35,070 bases of DNA from JBIOHJ01 sp044448905 (GTDB lineage Bacteria > Bacteroidota > Bacteroidia > AKYH767-A > OLB10): the NCBI GenBank assembly GCA_044448905.1, contig JBIOHJ010000016.1:1-35070 (forward strand), written 5' to 3'. Positions within the stretch are counted from its first letter, which is position 1, and the number at the start of each line of letters is the position of its first letter. Shown piece after piece: positions 6,187 through 14,337 of this stretch. Both the position numbers and the translations under genes were made by a program. A model generated the notes under the pieces. The model had not been told where the DNA came from. It made no database searches and saw only the letters and a program-made list of their open reading frames with translations.

Positions 6187-9138
6187 ATGATTCATCCTTT
6201 TAAAAAAGCAATCTTACTCTTCATCCTGTTCAATTTTCAATTTCTGATTTCCAATGCGCAAAATGTAAGCGCGGTTTTTCAAACACCTTCATCACAACAT
6301 TGGGCTGATTCGGTTTTGAAAACGTTGAGTTACGAGGAAAAAATCGGTCAGCTTTTTATGCCCGCCACCCGTCCCGATTCGCTTGCCAGTCCAGATACTG
6401 TTGCCGAATGGATAAGCAAATACCATATTGGCGGATTAATGTTTTTAAAAGGTCAGCCATATACCCAGGCGCAGCTTACCAACTATTATCAGTCGCAATC
6501 AAAAATACCATTGCTTATTTCCATTGATGGTGAGTGGGGGCTAAACATGAGGTTAGACAGCACCATTCGTTTTCCTCGTCAAATGACATTAGGGGCAATG
6601 AAGAACGATGCTTTGATTTATGATATGGGCGCTGAAATTGCCCGCCAGTGTAAACGCATGGGTATTCATATAAACTTTGCTCCCGATATTGATATAAATA
6701 ACAATGCTGCCAATCCGGTAATCAACAGCCGTTCGTTTGGCGAGGATAAAAACGATGTGGCACGCAAAGGTTTATTATATATGAAAGGATTGCAGGATAA
6801 CGGAATTCTTGCATGCGGAAAACATTTTCCGGGTCATGGTAATACCGATACCGATTCGCACCTGTCGCTTCCTGTAATTAACCAAAGTTTGGAAGAAATA
6901 GATTCGATTGAGTTATTTCCTTTCCGCCATCTCATCACTAATGGTTTAGGTAGTATCATGGTTGCGCATTTATTTATTCCTGCGCTCGATACCACATCCG
7001 CGCAACCGTCAACGTTATCTAAAACTATTATAACAAACTTGCTGAAAGAAAAATTAAATTTCAACGGACTTATTTTTACCGATGCATTGAATATGAAAGG
7101 AGTGAGCGATTTCTATCAGCCGGGGGCTCTCGAAATAAAAGCATTGCAGGCAGGCAACGATATGCTTTTATTTTCACTGGATATAGCCCATTCCTTTGAA
7201 CAGGTTCATTATGCAATTCAGAATTGTGATCTTAATCAAAAAGATATTGATGAGAAAGTGAAAAAAATTCTTGAAGCTAAATACTGGGCAGGCTTATATA
7301 ATTATAAACCTGTTGATCTGAATAACCTGCATAAAGATTTAAATTCGGTAAGTGCAGAATGGCTTAACTACAGGCTTTATCATGATGCCATCACGGTATT
7401 AAAAAACAATAATGAAATAATTCCGATCAGAAATTTAACTGATAAAAAATTTGCATCGGTTGTTATAAATGATTCGATTAATAACTTGTTTCAGCAAGCA
7501 TTAAGTAAATATGCTCCTGTTGACGAATACAGGATGGTAAATAAAATTACAGATAACGATTTAATAAAACTTACTGATTCATTGAGCCGGTATGATTATG
7601 TAATTGCCAGTATTCATAATACTTCGACACGCTCGTTTTTAAATTTCGGAATCAGTGAGCAAACAAACGTGCTCGTAAAAACACTATCTGCCAAAACGAA
7701 ACTTATTGTGTGCCTGTTTGGGAATTCGTATTCCATAACGAGAATTCCGGATGTAAAAAATGCACAAGCCTTTATTATCTCTTACGAGGATACCTATTTT
7801 CCGCAATGGATTACTGCACAAATTATTTTTGGTGGCATAGGTACAACAGCTTCCTTACCCGTTTCGCCATCTCCGGATTTTATGCGTGGCAGAGGCATTG
7901 TTTTAAATGAGGAGGCCTTGCGCCTAAAATACACATTGCCACAGGAAGAAAATTTTTCGGTAAAGACATTATCGGAAATTGACAGCATTGTTGAACTAGC
8001 GATAGATAGTGGCGCTATACCCGGTTGCCAGGTGCTGGCCGCATATAACGGCAAAGTAATTTACGAAAAAGCGTTCGGGTTTAAAATCTATGACAGTACC
8101 GAAGCAGTGCATACTGATGACTTGTACGACATCGCATCTGTGACAAAAATAACTGCGACAGCGTTAGCAGCAATGAAGCTTTATGAAGATGGAAAGCTTG
8201 ATCTGAATAAAAAGATTTCGCGCTATCTCCCGGAATTAAAAAAAACGAATAAAAAAGATATCACACTGCTTGATATGCTTACGCACCGTTCGGGCTTGCT
8301 GGCATGGATTCCGTTTTTTAAAGAAACGGTTGTTAATGGCAAGCCATTAAAAAATATTTACCAAAACAAAGCTTCACCTGAATTTCCTGTTAAAGTTGCC
8401 GACAGCCTGTTTATTAAAAAAGAGTATGAGAAAATTATCTGGCAAAAGATTGCGGATTCGAAATTGGGTGAAAAGGGCAAATATGTATATTCCGATCTTG
8501 GCTTGCTGCTAATGCAAAAGATAATTGAAAAGGTAAGCAGGAAGAAATTCGAAGTTTATTTAGCAGATAATTTTTATAAGCCGTTAGGGTTACATAACTT
8601 GGTTTTTAATCCGAAAGAAAAAAACTTTCATGATGAAAGAATTGTTCCCACTGAAAACGACACCATTTTTCGAAACCGGCTTATACGAGGATACGTTCAC
8701 GATCCTGCTGCTGCAATGCTTGGGGGTGTTGCGGGCAATGCCGGGTTGTTTTCAAATGCAGGAAGCCTGGCAGTTATTATGCAAATGCTTATGCAGGGGG
8801 GCGAGTATGGCGGAACCAGGTTTCTAAAAAGTGAAACAGTTGATTATTTCACTATGCGCCAGTTTCCTTCAACCTCGAACCGAAGAGGAATTATTTTTGA
8901 TAAGCCTGAAACAGATACTACCGCCAACGGACCCACAGGCAGGAATGCCTCAACTAAAACATTCGGTCACACCGGTTTTACGGGTACTTGTGCATGGGCG
9001 GATCCTGAAAACAAAATAATTTATGTATTTTTATCCAATCGTATTTACCCCGATGCAGCTAACAATAAACTGATAGGAATGAATATACGTACTAAAATAA
9101 TGGACATAATTTATAATGCAAAAAAAGATTTGCGTTAA
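6187..9138 (+). CDS. Secreted fusion of GH3 (NagZ-type) glycosidase and class C beta-lactamase-like serine hydrolase
   Basis: From the ATG at 6187 the product has 983 residues and begins with a signal peptide (1-25, MIHPFKKAILLF...SNA). An in-frame ATG at 6073 would put 38 unlikely residues before it. The GH3 domain (about 35-370) carries the beta-N-acetylglucosaminidase signature KHFPGHGNTDTDSH (212-225), whose Asp/His dyad is typical of NagZ. The probable nucleophile is D299 (IFTDALNM). A second GH3-type alpha/beta domain follows (about 390-570). The C-terminal domain (about 590-975) is serine beta-lactamase-like: SVTK (S651, K654), YSD (768-770) and HTG (928-930). It probably acts on peptidoglycan or muropeptides in the periplasm, releasing GlcNAc and cleaving peptides or esters. 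Similar fusions occur in Bacteroidota; the hydrolase substrate is unknown. Confidence 0.9.
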   Translation: MIHPFKKAILLFILFNFQFLISNAQNVSAVFQTPSSQHWADSVLKTLSYEEKIGQLFMPATRPDSLASPDTVAEWISKYHIGGLMFLKGQPYTQAQLTNYYQSQSKIPLLISIDGEWGLNMRLDSTIRFPRQMTLGAMKNDALIYDMGAEIARQCKRMGIHINFAPDIDINNNAANPVINSRSFGEDKNDVARKGLLYMKGLQDNGILACGKHFPGHGNTDTDSHLSLPVINQSLEEIDSIELFPFRHLITNGLGSIMVAHLFIPALDTTSAQPSTLSKTIITNLLKEKLNFNGLIFTDALNMKGVSDFYQPGALEIKALQAGNDMLLFSLDIAHSFEQVHYAIQNCDLNQKDIDEKVKKILEAKYWAGLYNYKPVDLNNLHKDLNSVSAEWLNYRLYHDAITVLKNNNEIIPIRNLTDKKFASVVINDSINNLFQQALSKYAPVDEYRMVNKITDNDLIKLTDSLSRYDYVIASIHNTSTRSFLNFGISEQTNVLVKTLSAKTKLIVCLFGNSYSITRIPDVKNAQAFIISYEDTYFPQWITAQIIFGGIGTTASLPVSPSPDFMRGRGIVLNEEALRLKYTLPQEENFSVKTLSEIDSIVELAIDSGAIPGCQVLAAYNGKVIYEKAFGFKIYDSTEAVHTDDLYDIASVTKITATALAAMKLYEDGKLDLNKKISRYLPELKKTNKKDITLLDMLTHRSGLLAWIPFFKETVVNGKPLKNIYQNKASPEFPVKVADSLFIKKEYEKIIWQKIADSKLGEKGKYVYSDLGLLLMQKIIEKVSRKKFEVYLADNFYKPLGLHNLVFNPKEKNFHDERIVPTENDTIFRNRLIRGYVHDPAAAMLGGVAGNAGLFSNAGSLAVIMQMLMQGGEYGGTRFLKSETVDYFTMRQFPSTSNRRGIIFDKPETDTTANGPTGRNASTKTFGHTGFTGTCAWADPENKIIYVFLSNRIYPDAANNKLIGMNIRTKIMDIIYNAKKDLR

Positions 9139-9159
9139 GAAAAAAAAATACGTTATTTT
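9130..9159 (+). promoter_or_regulatory. Candidate promoter of the NUMOD4 gene, TTG-N19-TTATTTTG
   Basis: TTG (9130-9132) and TTATTTTG (9152-9159), one mismatch from TAnnTTTG, are 19 nt apart. The -33 part overlaps the last codons of the GH3 fusion gene. It would give a leader of about 60 nt. Confidence 0.5.
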
Positions 9160-9225
9160 GTGAGTTCAAAACTTATTACTAACTTTTCGCAATTATTTTA
9201 AACCTAATTCTTAAAACATAAAACT

Positions 9226-9777
9226 ATGATCAAAAAAAACCCTAATGAAAAATGGAAAGAAATCAGATTTAATGTAAAGGGCATGAAGAGCCATTATGCC
9301 ATTTCGTCACATGGCCGTGTTGCAAGCTATAAGAAAAAACTCGAAGACGGAAACCTACTGAGCGGTACGTTAAACAATGGCTATCTCTCGCTTAAAATTA
9401 AACCTGCAGGCAGAGACATTCAAATGATGGTTCACCGTCTTGCTGCCGAAGCATTCATGAAAAAGTCAGGCAGTAAGAAAAAATTTGTCATCCATCTGAA
9501 TTTCAAAAAAACTGATAACGCGCTTAAAAACCTGCGTTGGGCTACCAAAGAAGAGATGGAAAAACATCAGCAAAAAAGCCCTAACGTTATCCGGAGCCGC
9601 AATGCAAGGCGTTTGGAAGGTCATAAGTTGAATATTGGCAAAGTGAAGCAAATAAAAAAAATGTTTAAGAATCCGGGAAAATCAACTATGAAATCCATTG
9701 CCCGTAAATTTCGTATTTCCGAGATGCAGTTATACCGTATCAAGCGCGGAGAGAACTGGGGGCATGTAAAAGGATAA
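9226..9777 (+). CDS. NUMOD4/HNH-like DNA-binding protein with C-terminal helix-turn-helix
   Basis: A 183-residue, very basic protein. Residues about 7-45 (EKWKEIRF...YAISSHGRVASYK) match the NUMOD4 motif that precedes HNH nucleases. Residues 69-106 resemble an HNH core (MVHRLAAEAF, then VIHLNFKKTDN...NLRWAT). Compared with the usual VNHIDGNK...NLEWVT, the His is kept but the neighbouring N, D and G are changed, so cleavage activity is doubtful. The C terminus (about 135-180) looks like a small helix-turn-helix (IARKFRISEMQLYRIKRG). It is not inside an intron or intein. It is flanked downstream by an inverted pair of the dispersed repeat. It could be a former homing endonuclease now acting as a DNA-binding protein; function unknown. 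Confidence 0.8.
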   Translation: MIKKNPNEKWKEIRFNVKGMKSHYAISSHGRVASYKKKLEDGNLLSGTLNNGYLSLKIKPAGRDIQMMVHRLAAEAFMKKSGSKKKFVIHLNFKKTDNALKNLRWATKEEMEKHQQKSPNVIRSRNARRLEGHKLNIGKVKQIKKMFKNPGKSTMKSIARKFRISEMQLYRIKRGENWGHVKG

Positions 9778-9785
9778 TGATTAGT

Positions 9786-9872
9786 TAAATGGGTAATTAA
9801 GGTAATTGGTTTATTTTTTTTCTCTGATATATAAATGACGAAATTTCCATAATGAACTTAATTACCCATTTA
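9786..9872. repeat. Inverted pair of the dispersed AATTACC repeat
   Basis: A 16-bp perfect inverted repeat: 9786-9801 is the reverse complement of 9857-9872 (CTTAATTACCCATTTA), separated by 55 nt. The arms are two oppositely oriented copies of the dispersed intergenic repeat and extend as further AATTACC units to about 9809 and 9890. It fills the gap between the NUMOD4 gene and bshA and could fold as a long hairpin in RNA. Confidence 0.85.
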
Positions 9873-9894
9873 CTCAATTACCCAAATTACATTA

Positions 9895-11031
9895 ATGAAG
9901 ATAGGCATAGTATGTTACCCGACTTTTGGCGGCAGTGGTGTAATTGCCACTGAGCTTGGAAAAGCACTTGCTGAAAAAGGTCACCTTATCCATTTTATTA
10001 CATATAGCCAGCCCGTGAGGCTGGATTTTTTTTCGGAAAATATTTCTTACCACGAAGTAGAAGTTTCCAAGTACCCCCTTTTTGAATACCCGCCTTATGA
10101 AACCGCTTTAACAAGCAAGCTGGTCGATGTGGTAAAATACGAAAAACTTGATTTGCTTCACGTGCACTATGCTGTTCCACATGCATCAGTTGCTTATTTT
10201 GCCAAGCAGATTCTTGCCGAACAAGGTATTCACATACCGGTAGTAACTACACTGCACGGAACCGATATTACATTGGTTGGCAGAGATGCGAGTTACGAAC
10301 CGGTAGTAACGTTTGCCATCAATCATTCAGATGGGATTACTGCTGTATCTGACAGCTTGAGGAAAGATACTTATGCCAATTTTAATATCACCAAGCAAAT
10401 TGAAGTGATTCCGAATTTTATTGACCTGAAAAGATTTTCGAAAAAAGCAAAAGACCATTTTAAAAAAGCCATTGCACCTGGTGGAGAACGGCTGGTTGTT
10501 CACACTTCCAATTTCAGGCCTGTAAAACGTGTACAGGATGTAGTACATATTTTTGAAAAAATTGCTGATAAAATTCCGGCAAAACTTTTATTGATAGGTG
10601 ATGGTCCGGAACGAACTGCCATCGAAAAACTTTGCCGCGAAGCAAAGCGGTGTGACGACATCCGTTTTTTAGGCAAGCAGGAAGCCATCGAAGAAATTCT
10701 TTCGGTGTGCGATTTGTTTATTATGCCCAGCGAAGCAGAGAGTTTTGGTTTAGCTGCATTAGAAGCCATGGCTTGCCAGGTTCCGGTAATTTCTACCAAT
10801 ACGGGTGGTATGCCCGAATTAAATATAAATGGCATTACCGGATTTATGAGCAACGTTGCCGATGTGGATGACATGGCAAAAAATGCAATTGAAATTCTAA
10901 GTAGTGATGAAAAACTGGTCCAGTATAAAAAAAATGCATTAAGCCGGGCAAAGGAATTTGATATTAATGTGATTATGCCTTTGTATGAAAAATATTATCA
11001 GAAAATAGTTGAAGCACAAATGGCGCACTAA
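9895..11031 (+). CDS. bshA: N-acetyl-alpha-D-glucosaminyl L-malate synthase (bacillithiol biosynthesis)
   Basis: BshA transfers GlcNAc from UDP-GlcNAc to L-malate, the first step of bacillithiol synthesis in the cytosol. The 378-residue GT4 protein is recognisable from its N terminus (MKIGIVCYPTFGGSGV), LHVHYAVPHA and TLHGTDITLVG. It has the GT4 E-x7-E motif E282-E290 (AESFGLAALEAM). Length fits the family. BshB and BshC are not in the window; genes of this pathway are usually scattered. The gene is preceded by the inverted repeat region and overlaps the end of the convergent SUI1 gene by 4 nt, with no terminator seen between them. Confidence 0.95.
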   Translation: MKIGIVCYPTFGGSGVIATELGKALAEKGHLIHFITYSQPVRLDFFSENISYHEVEVSKYPLFEYPPYETALTSKLVDVVKYEKLDLLHVHYAVPHASVAYFAKQILAEQGIHIPVVTTLHGTDITLVGRDASYEPVVTFAINHSDGITAVSDSLRKDTYANFNITKQIEVIPNFIDLKRFSKKAKDHFKKAIAPGGERLVVHTSNFRPVKRVQDVVHIFEKIADKIPAKLLLIGDGPERTAIEKLCREAKRCDDIRFLGKQEAIEEILSVCDLFIMPSEAESFGLAALEAMACQVPVISTNTGGMPELNINGITGFMSNVADVDDMAKNAIEILSSDEKLVQYKKNALSRAKEFDINVIMPLYEKYYQKIVEAQMAH

Positions 11032-11369
11032 CCTCCCGCCTTCTTTACCTTATATTTCATTTCAACCAGTAAAAGGAACACTTTTTCTCTTAGGTCTCCC
11101 TGTAAAAGTATTTCACGGTCTTTTACAGTTCCACCGACTCCAAATTTTTGTTTCAGAGTTTTTGCAAGGTCATCAATAATTTTCCCATCACCATAAAAGC
11201 CGGTAATGCGTGTTACAAATTTTCCTCCACCCAACCTGTTGAGCCATATCTTTAAATCGTGTTGCGAAACCAGACCGGAAATTATTTTCTCTTCCTTCTC
11301 ATCTTCAAATTTAAAATCAGGATTAGTTGAATAAATAATATCACTAATACTTTTAAATTTCTTCTTCAT
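11028..11369 (-). CDS. SUI1/eIF1-family translation factor (YciH-like)
   Basis: A 113-residue protein whose C-terminal half (about 45-110) is an SUI1 domain: LGGGKFVTRITGFYG, KTLKQKFGVGGTVKDREILLQGD, then a terminal helix and a basic KVKKAGG end. Bacterial relatives (E. coli YciH) influence start-codon selection on the 30S subunit. The N-terminal tail (1-40) is charged and variable. The gene is 34 nt downstream of the lipid kinase gene on the same strand, so it may be the last gene of that transcript. Confidence 0.9.
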   Translation of the reverse strand: MKKKFKSISDIIYSTNPDFKFEDEKEEKIISGLVSQHDLKIWLNRLGGGKFVTRITGFYGDGKIIDDLAKTLKQKFGVGGTVKDREILLQGDLREKVFLLLVEMKYKVKKAGG

Positions 11370-11403
11370 TAATCAATATACAATAATAAATAATCAATCT
11401 CTC

Positions 11404-12285
11404 TCATGGTACAATCAACAAATTTGTTTTCGGACAAATGGCTGCAATAATTTCACTACAAGGTTCTACCGGTTCGCCATCCAAGTGTACAAACATGTGT
11501 TTGTCAGAATTTATTTTAAATGAATTACTCCTGATCATGCGTGCATATTTTGAAGTTTCCAGCTTGCCTAAAAATATTTTAATAAATACGGTTGGGAAAT
11601 GCCAGACAGGTACCCTGCGTAAAATGGTAAGGTCAATAATTCCGTCATCAGGAATGGCATTGGGTGCTATGCGTGCATTGTTTCCATATTGTGTGGCATT
11701 GGCAACTGAAATTAGAAGAGCCGGGCTGTTTATTAAATTACTATCGTATTCTACTGAGTAATTGTTATCATGAAAATGAAAATATTTTTTCAGCACCAGC
11801 TTAATGTAGGTGTTGAATCCGCGTTTTCCGTAATTGGCAAACAAGTGGGCAATGTATGCGTCAAATCCGATTCCTGCAATGTTAATGCAGAATTTATCAT
11901 TTACCAAAAGGCTGTCAATGCAAACCGTATTTCCATTTTTTATAACATCAAGTGCTTTCTCCATCTTCATCGGAATTTTAAAATGGCGGGCAAAACCATT
12001 TCCTGATCCTGTTGGAATGATTGCCAGAGAGGTTTTTGAATTTTTGAGCGATTGCGCAACTTCATTAACAGTACCATCGCCTCCAACAGCAACAACCACA
12101 TCGTAGTTTTCTGAAACTGCCTGGCGGCTGAGTTCAATGGCGTGCTTTGGGTATTTGGTATAAAGTATTTCGGTATCAAACTTATGATTCGAAAAATTAT
12201 CAACTACCGCTTTGGTAATAGCATTATTCAAACCGGTGCCGGCTTTGCGGTTTAATATGAATCGGATTCGTTTATTGGTGCCCAT
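11404..12285 (-). CDS. Diacylglycerol kinase-family lipid kinase (YegS/DgkB-like)
   Basis: A 293-residue protein of the diacylglycerol/lipid kinase catalytic family. It has the nucleotide-binding VGGDGTVNEVAQ (67-78) and PTGSGNGFARHF (91-102), and a C-terminal beta-rich domain with GIIDLTILRR and VHLDGEP. It would phosphorylate a lipid such as diacylglycerol on the cytoplasmic face of the membrane. Its start overlaps the end of the LtaS-like gene by 14 nt, so the two are translationally coupled. Because LtaS-type enzymes release diacylglycerol, a recycling role is plausible by analogy with Gram-positive DgkB. The lipid substrate is not shown by sequence. Confidence 0.9.
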   Translation of the reverse strand: MGTNKRIRFILNRKAGTGLNNAITKAVVDNFSNHKFDTEILYTKYPKHAIELSRQAVSENYDVVVAVGGDGTVNEVAQSLKNSKTSLAIIPTGSGNGFARHFKIPMKMEKALDVIKNGNTVCIDSLLVNDKFCINIAGIGFDAYIAHLFANYGKRGFNTYIKLVLKKYFHFHDNNYSVEYDSNLINSPALLISVANATQYGNNARIAPNAIPDDGIIDLTILRRVPVWHFPTVFIKIFLGKLETSKYARMIRSNSFKINSDKHMFVHLDGEPVEPCSEIIAAICPKTNLLIVP

Positions 12286-14173
12286 CGGTTACAATCTCGT
12301 TATGAATCATTGCATGATTGAAGTGCTGGATAACAGATTTTAACAAGATAGCATTTTTTTCGGCTGTTTGTTTTTCTTGTGGAAGAAGATTTTTGGTTAA
12401 TAATGCATCGTGTTTGTAATCATACAATGCCATGTTTTTTTCCCCGTCAAACTGAAGCAGATAATCATCGGTAACCAATTGATAAAAATCGCTCAAAAAA
12501 CTCATTGCAAATTTTGTTTTTGTTGTATCGAATATACTGTTGCCGAATGCGCTGAAGGGCTCGTCATAATTTAAGTAATCCATTACCGATGGCAGAATAT
12601 CGCAATGCTGTGCTACTTTATTATATTTTCCATTAAGTTTATTGTGATGATAAAAAATTACAGGAACTGCAAACACACCGAGCTTGCTTTGATAAACGGG
12701 GAATTCAGCTTCGCTGGTATGGTCGGCTGTTATGATGAACAATGTATTATCGAACCATGGTTGCTTTTTTGCTTCATCAAAAAAAGTTTTCAGTGCATAG
12801 TCGGCATAGCGGATGCTTTGGTGAATGGGCAATGTACCTTTCTTAAATTTTCCCTTATATTTTTCGGGAATGGAGTAGGGGTGATGTGATGAAACGGAAA
12901 AAAAGCTTGTCATGAAAGGCTTTTGCATTTTGTTCAGTTCATCTAAAAAATATTTGTAAAAATTTTCATCGTATACGCCCCAGTGCCCATCATAATTTGA
13001 ATCGCCATATTCATTCCGTCCTTTATAAAAATCAAAGCCGGCTGATTTGACAAAATTGTCGAAGCCCATGGTACCGTTATTACCACCATGAAAGAAACCG
13101 GTTAAGTATCCTTTTTTTTTCAGCAGCGATGCAATGGAATTTATTTTGTTTGAATTATATGCCGAAGTAATAAAGGGCTCGTTCATTAAAGACGGTATGC
13201 TTGCCAACACAGCTGGAATGCCTTCGATTGATTTTTTTGAATTCGCATAGGCATTTGTGCAAACAAGACTTTGCCCGATGAGCGAATCGAGAAACGGGGT
13301 ATAGCCATCATAGTTATTAAGCCCACCAATAAACTCTTTCGAAAAGCTTTCAAGAATAATTACCACTACGTTATTTGGCTTAAATGATTCATCTTTTTTA
13401 TAATGGTGTTGTAATGAAAAATATTTTTCTTCTTCACCATTATTAAAATATTTCACATCATCCAGTTCGATTTTGCCGAAAGTTTTTATAATAGTAAACG
13501 GAGTGTTAAGAACCAGCGATGCATTTTTTACCGATACATATGCCGAAGCGTTGAGCATTCCCATTGGTTTTAACTGCATACCGCCTCTCATAATAATAAC
13601 TGCTGCAACAATTAGCAGGGGAACAAACACCCATTTTAATAGCGTAATGGAAATTTTTTTAGCGGAAGCTGGTACGTTTATAATTTTTATTTTCGGATAA
13701 TATTTCACCAAAATAAAAATCATAGCGAACCATATTAAAAGCACATACCAGAAATCTTTTAAAACCTGCGGAGCCAGATTTCCCATATCGCCACCCAGTT
13801 CGAGCATGCGGAACCAGTCGGAGGTGGTGCGCTTGGCAATGAAGGGGAAGTAAATAAAATCAACACAATTGGTAAGCAGGAAAACAGGGTTGATGATGAT
13901 GAACAAAGTTTTCAGAAGTTTCTGATACCAGCTTTTTATCCAAACCGATAAAGGAAGAATGGATAGCAAAACAAAAAGACAATTGGTGGCAAGTATTGCC
14001 GAGGCATCGAATTTTATACCATATATAAAGGAGAGGATAATTTCTGAAAAGGGCGAGGAAGAAAAATGAACCCGGTTGAAAACGTAAAAAAGCAGCCGGC
14101 TTAAAGAGTAAAGCGCCAGTACAAGCAACAGTCGCTTGCCGGTAGTTTTTAATTGATTGATATATGACTGCAT
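12272..14173 (-). CDS. LtaS-type membrane phosphotransferase (sulfatase/alkaline phosphatase fold)
   Basis: A 633-residue inner-membrane enzyme with about five transmembrane helices in the first 200 residues (about 14-33, 45-75, 86-106, 142-158, 179-195) and a large periplasmic sulfatase-fold domain (about 265-545). Probable metal ligands are E275 (IILESFS) and D484/H485 (ITADHTSE). The nucleophile is probably S315 in KKSIEGIP, where LtaS uses Thr. The SVSSHHPYSIP segment (427-437) is typical of the family. Relatives transfer phosphoglycerol or phosphoethanolamine from phospholipids to a glycan or lipid. Bacteroidota make no classical lipoteichoic acid, so the acceptor is unknown. It overlaps the lipid kinase gene. 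Confidence 0.87.
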   Translation of the reverse strand: MQSYINQLKTTGKRLLLVLALYSLSRLLFYVFNRVHFSSSPFSEIILSFIYGIKFDASAILATNCLFVLLSILPLSVWIKSWYQKLLKTLFIIINPVFLLTNCVDFIYFPFIAKRTTSDWFRMLELGGDMGNLAPQVLKDFWYVLLIWFAMIFILVKYYPKIKIINVPASAKKISITLLKWVFVPLLIVAAVIIMRGGMQLKPMGMLNASAYVSVKNASLVLNTPFTIIKTFGKIELDDVKYFNNGEEEKYFSLQHHYKKDESFKPNNVVVIILESFSKEFIGGLNNYDGYTPFLDSLIGQSLVCTNAYANSKKSIEGIPAVLASIPSLMNEPFITSAYNSNKINSIASLLKKKGYLTGFFHGGNNGTMGFDNFVKSAGFDFYKGRNEYGDSNYDGHWGVYDENFYKYFLDELNKMQKPFMTSFFSVSSHHPYSIPEKYKGKFKKGTLPIHQSIRYADYALKTFFDEAKKQPWFDNTLFIITADHTSEAEFPVYQSKLGVFAVPVIFYHHNKLNGKYNKVAQHCDILPSVMDYLNYDEPFSAFGNSIFDTTKTKFAMSFLSDFYQLVTDDYLLQFDGEKNMALYDYKHDALLTKNLLPQEKQTAEKNAILLKSVIQHFNHAMIHNEIVTDGHQ

Positions 14174-14194
14174 CCGGTTTTAAGCATTAGACTT

Positions 14195-14210
14195 TGAAGT
14201 TGTAACTTCA
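14195..14210. promoter_or_regulatory. Palindrome upstream of the LtaS-like gene, possible operator
   Basis: TGAAGTT-GT-AACTTCA is a perfect 7+2+7 inverted repeat, 22 nt upstream of the LtaS-like start codon. Its symmetry suits a dimeric regulator. No promoter with a good TAnnTTTG match is visible around it. Confidence 0.3.
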
Positions 14211-14288
14211 TATTCTGAGTTACTGTATAATATTAAAAATCAGGTCTTTAAAATCGTTTGTATTTCATAATAAGCCTTGTTTCATGCA

Positions 14289-14320
14289 AAAAAGGCTTCC
14301 CTGTAAAGGAAAGCCTTTTC
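14289..14320 (-). terminator. Terminator of the outer-membrane barrel gene
   Basis: An imperfect hairpin (AAAAAAGGCTTCC ... GGAAAGCCTTTT) with one bulge lies about 20 nt after the minus-strand stop at 14338. Read on the minus strand it ends in a T-run. It may also work on the plus strand. Confidence 0.7.
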
Positions 14321-14337
14321 TTAAATTTTATTAAAGA

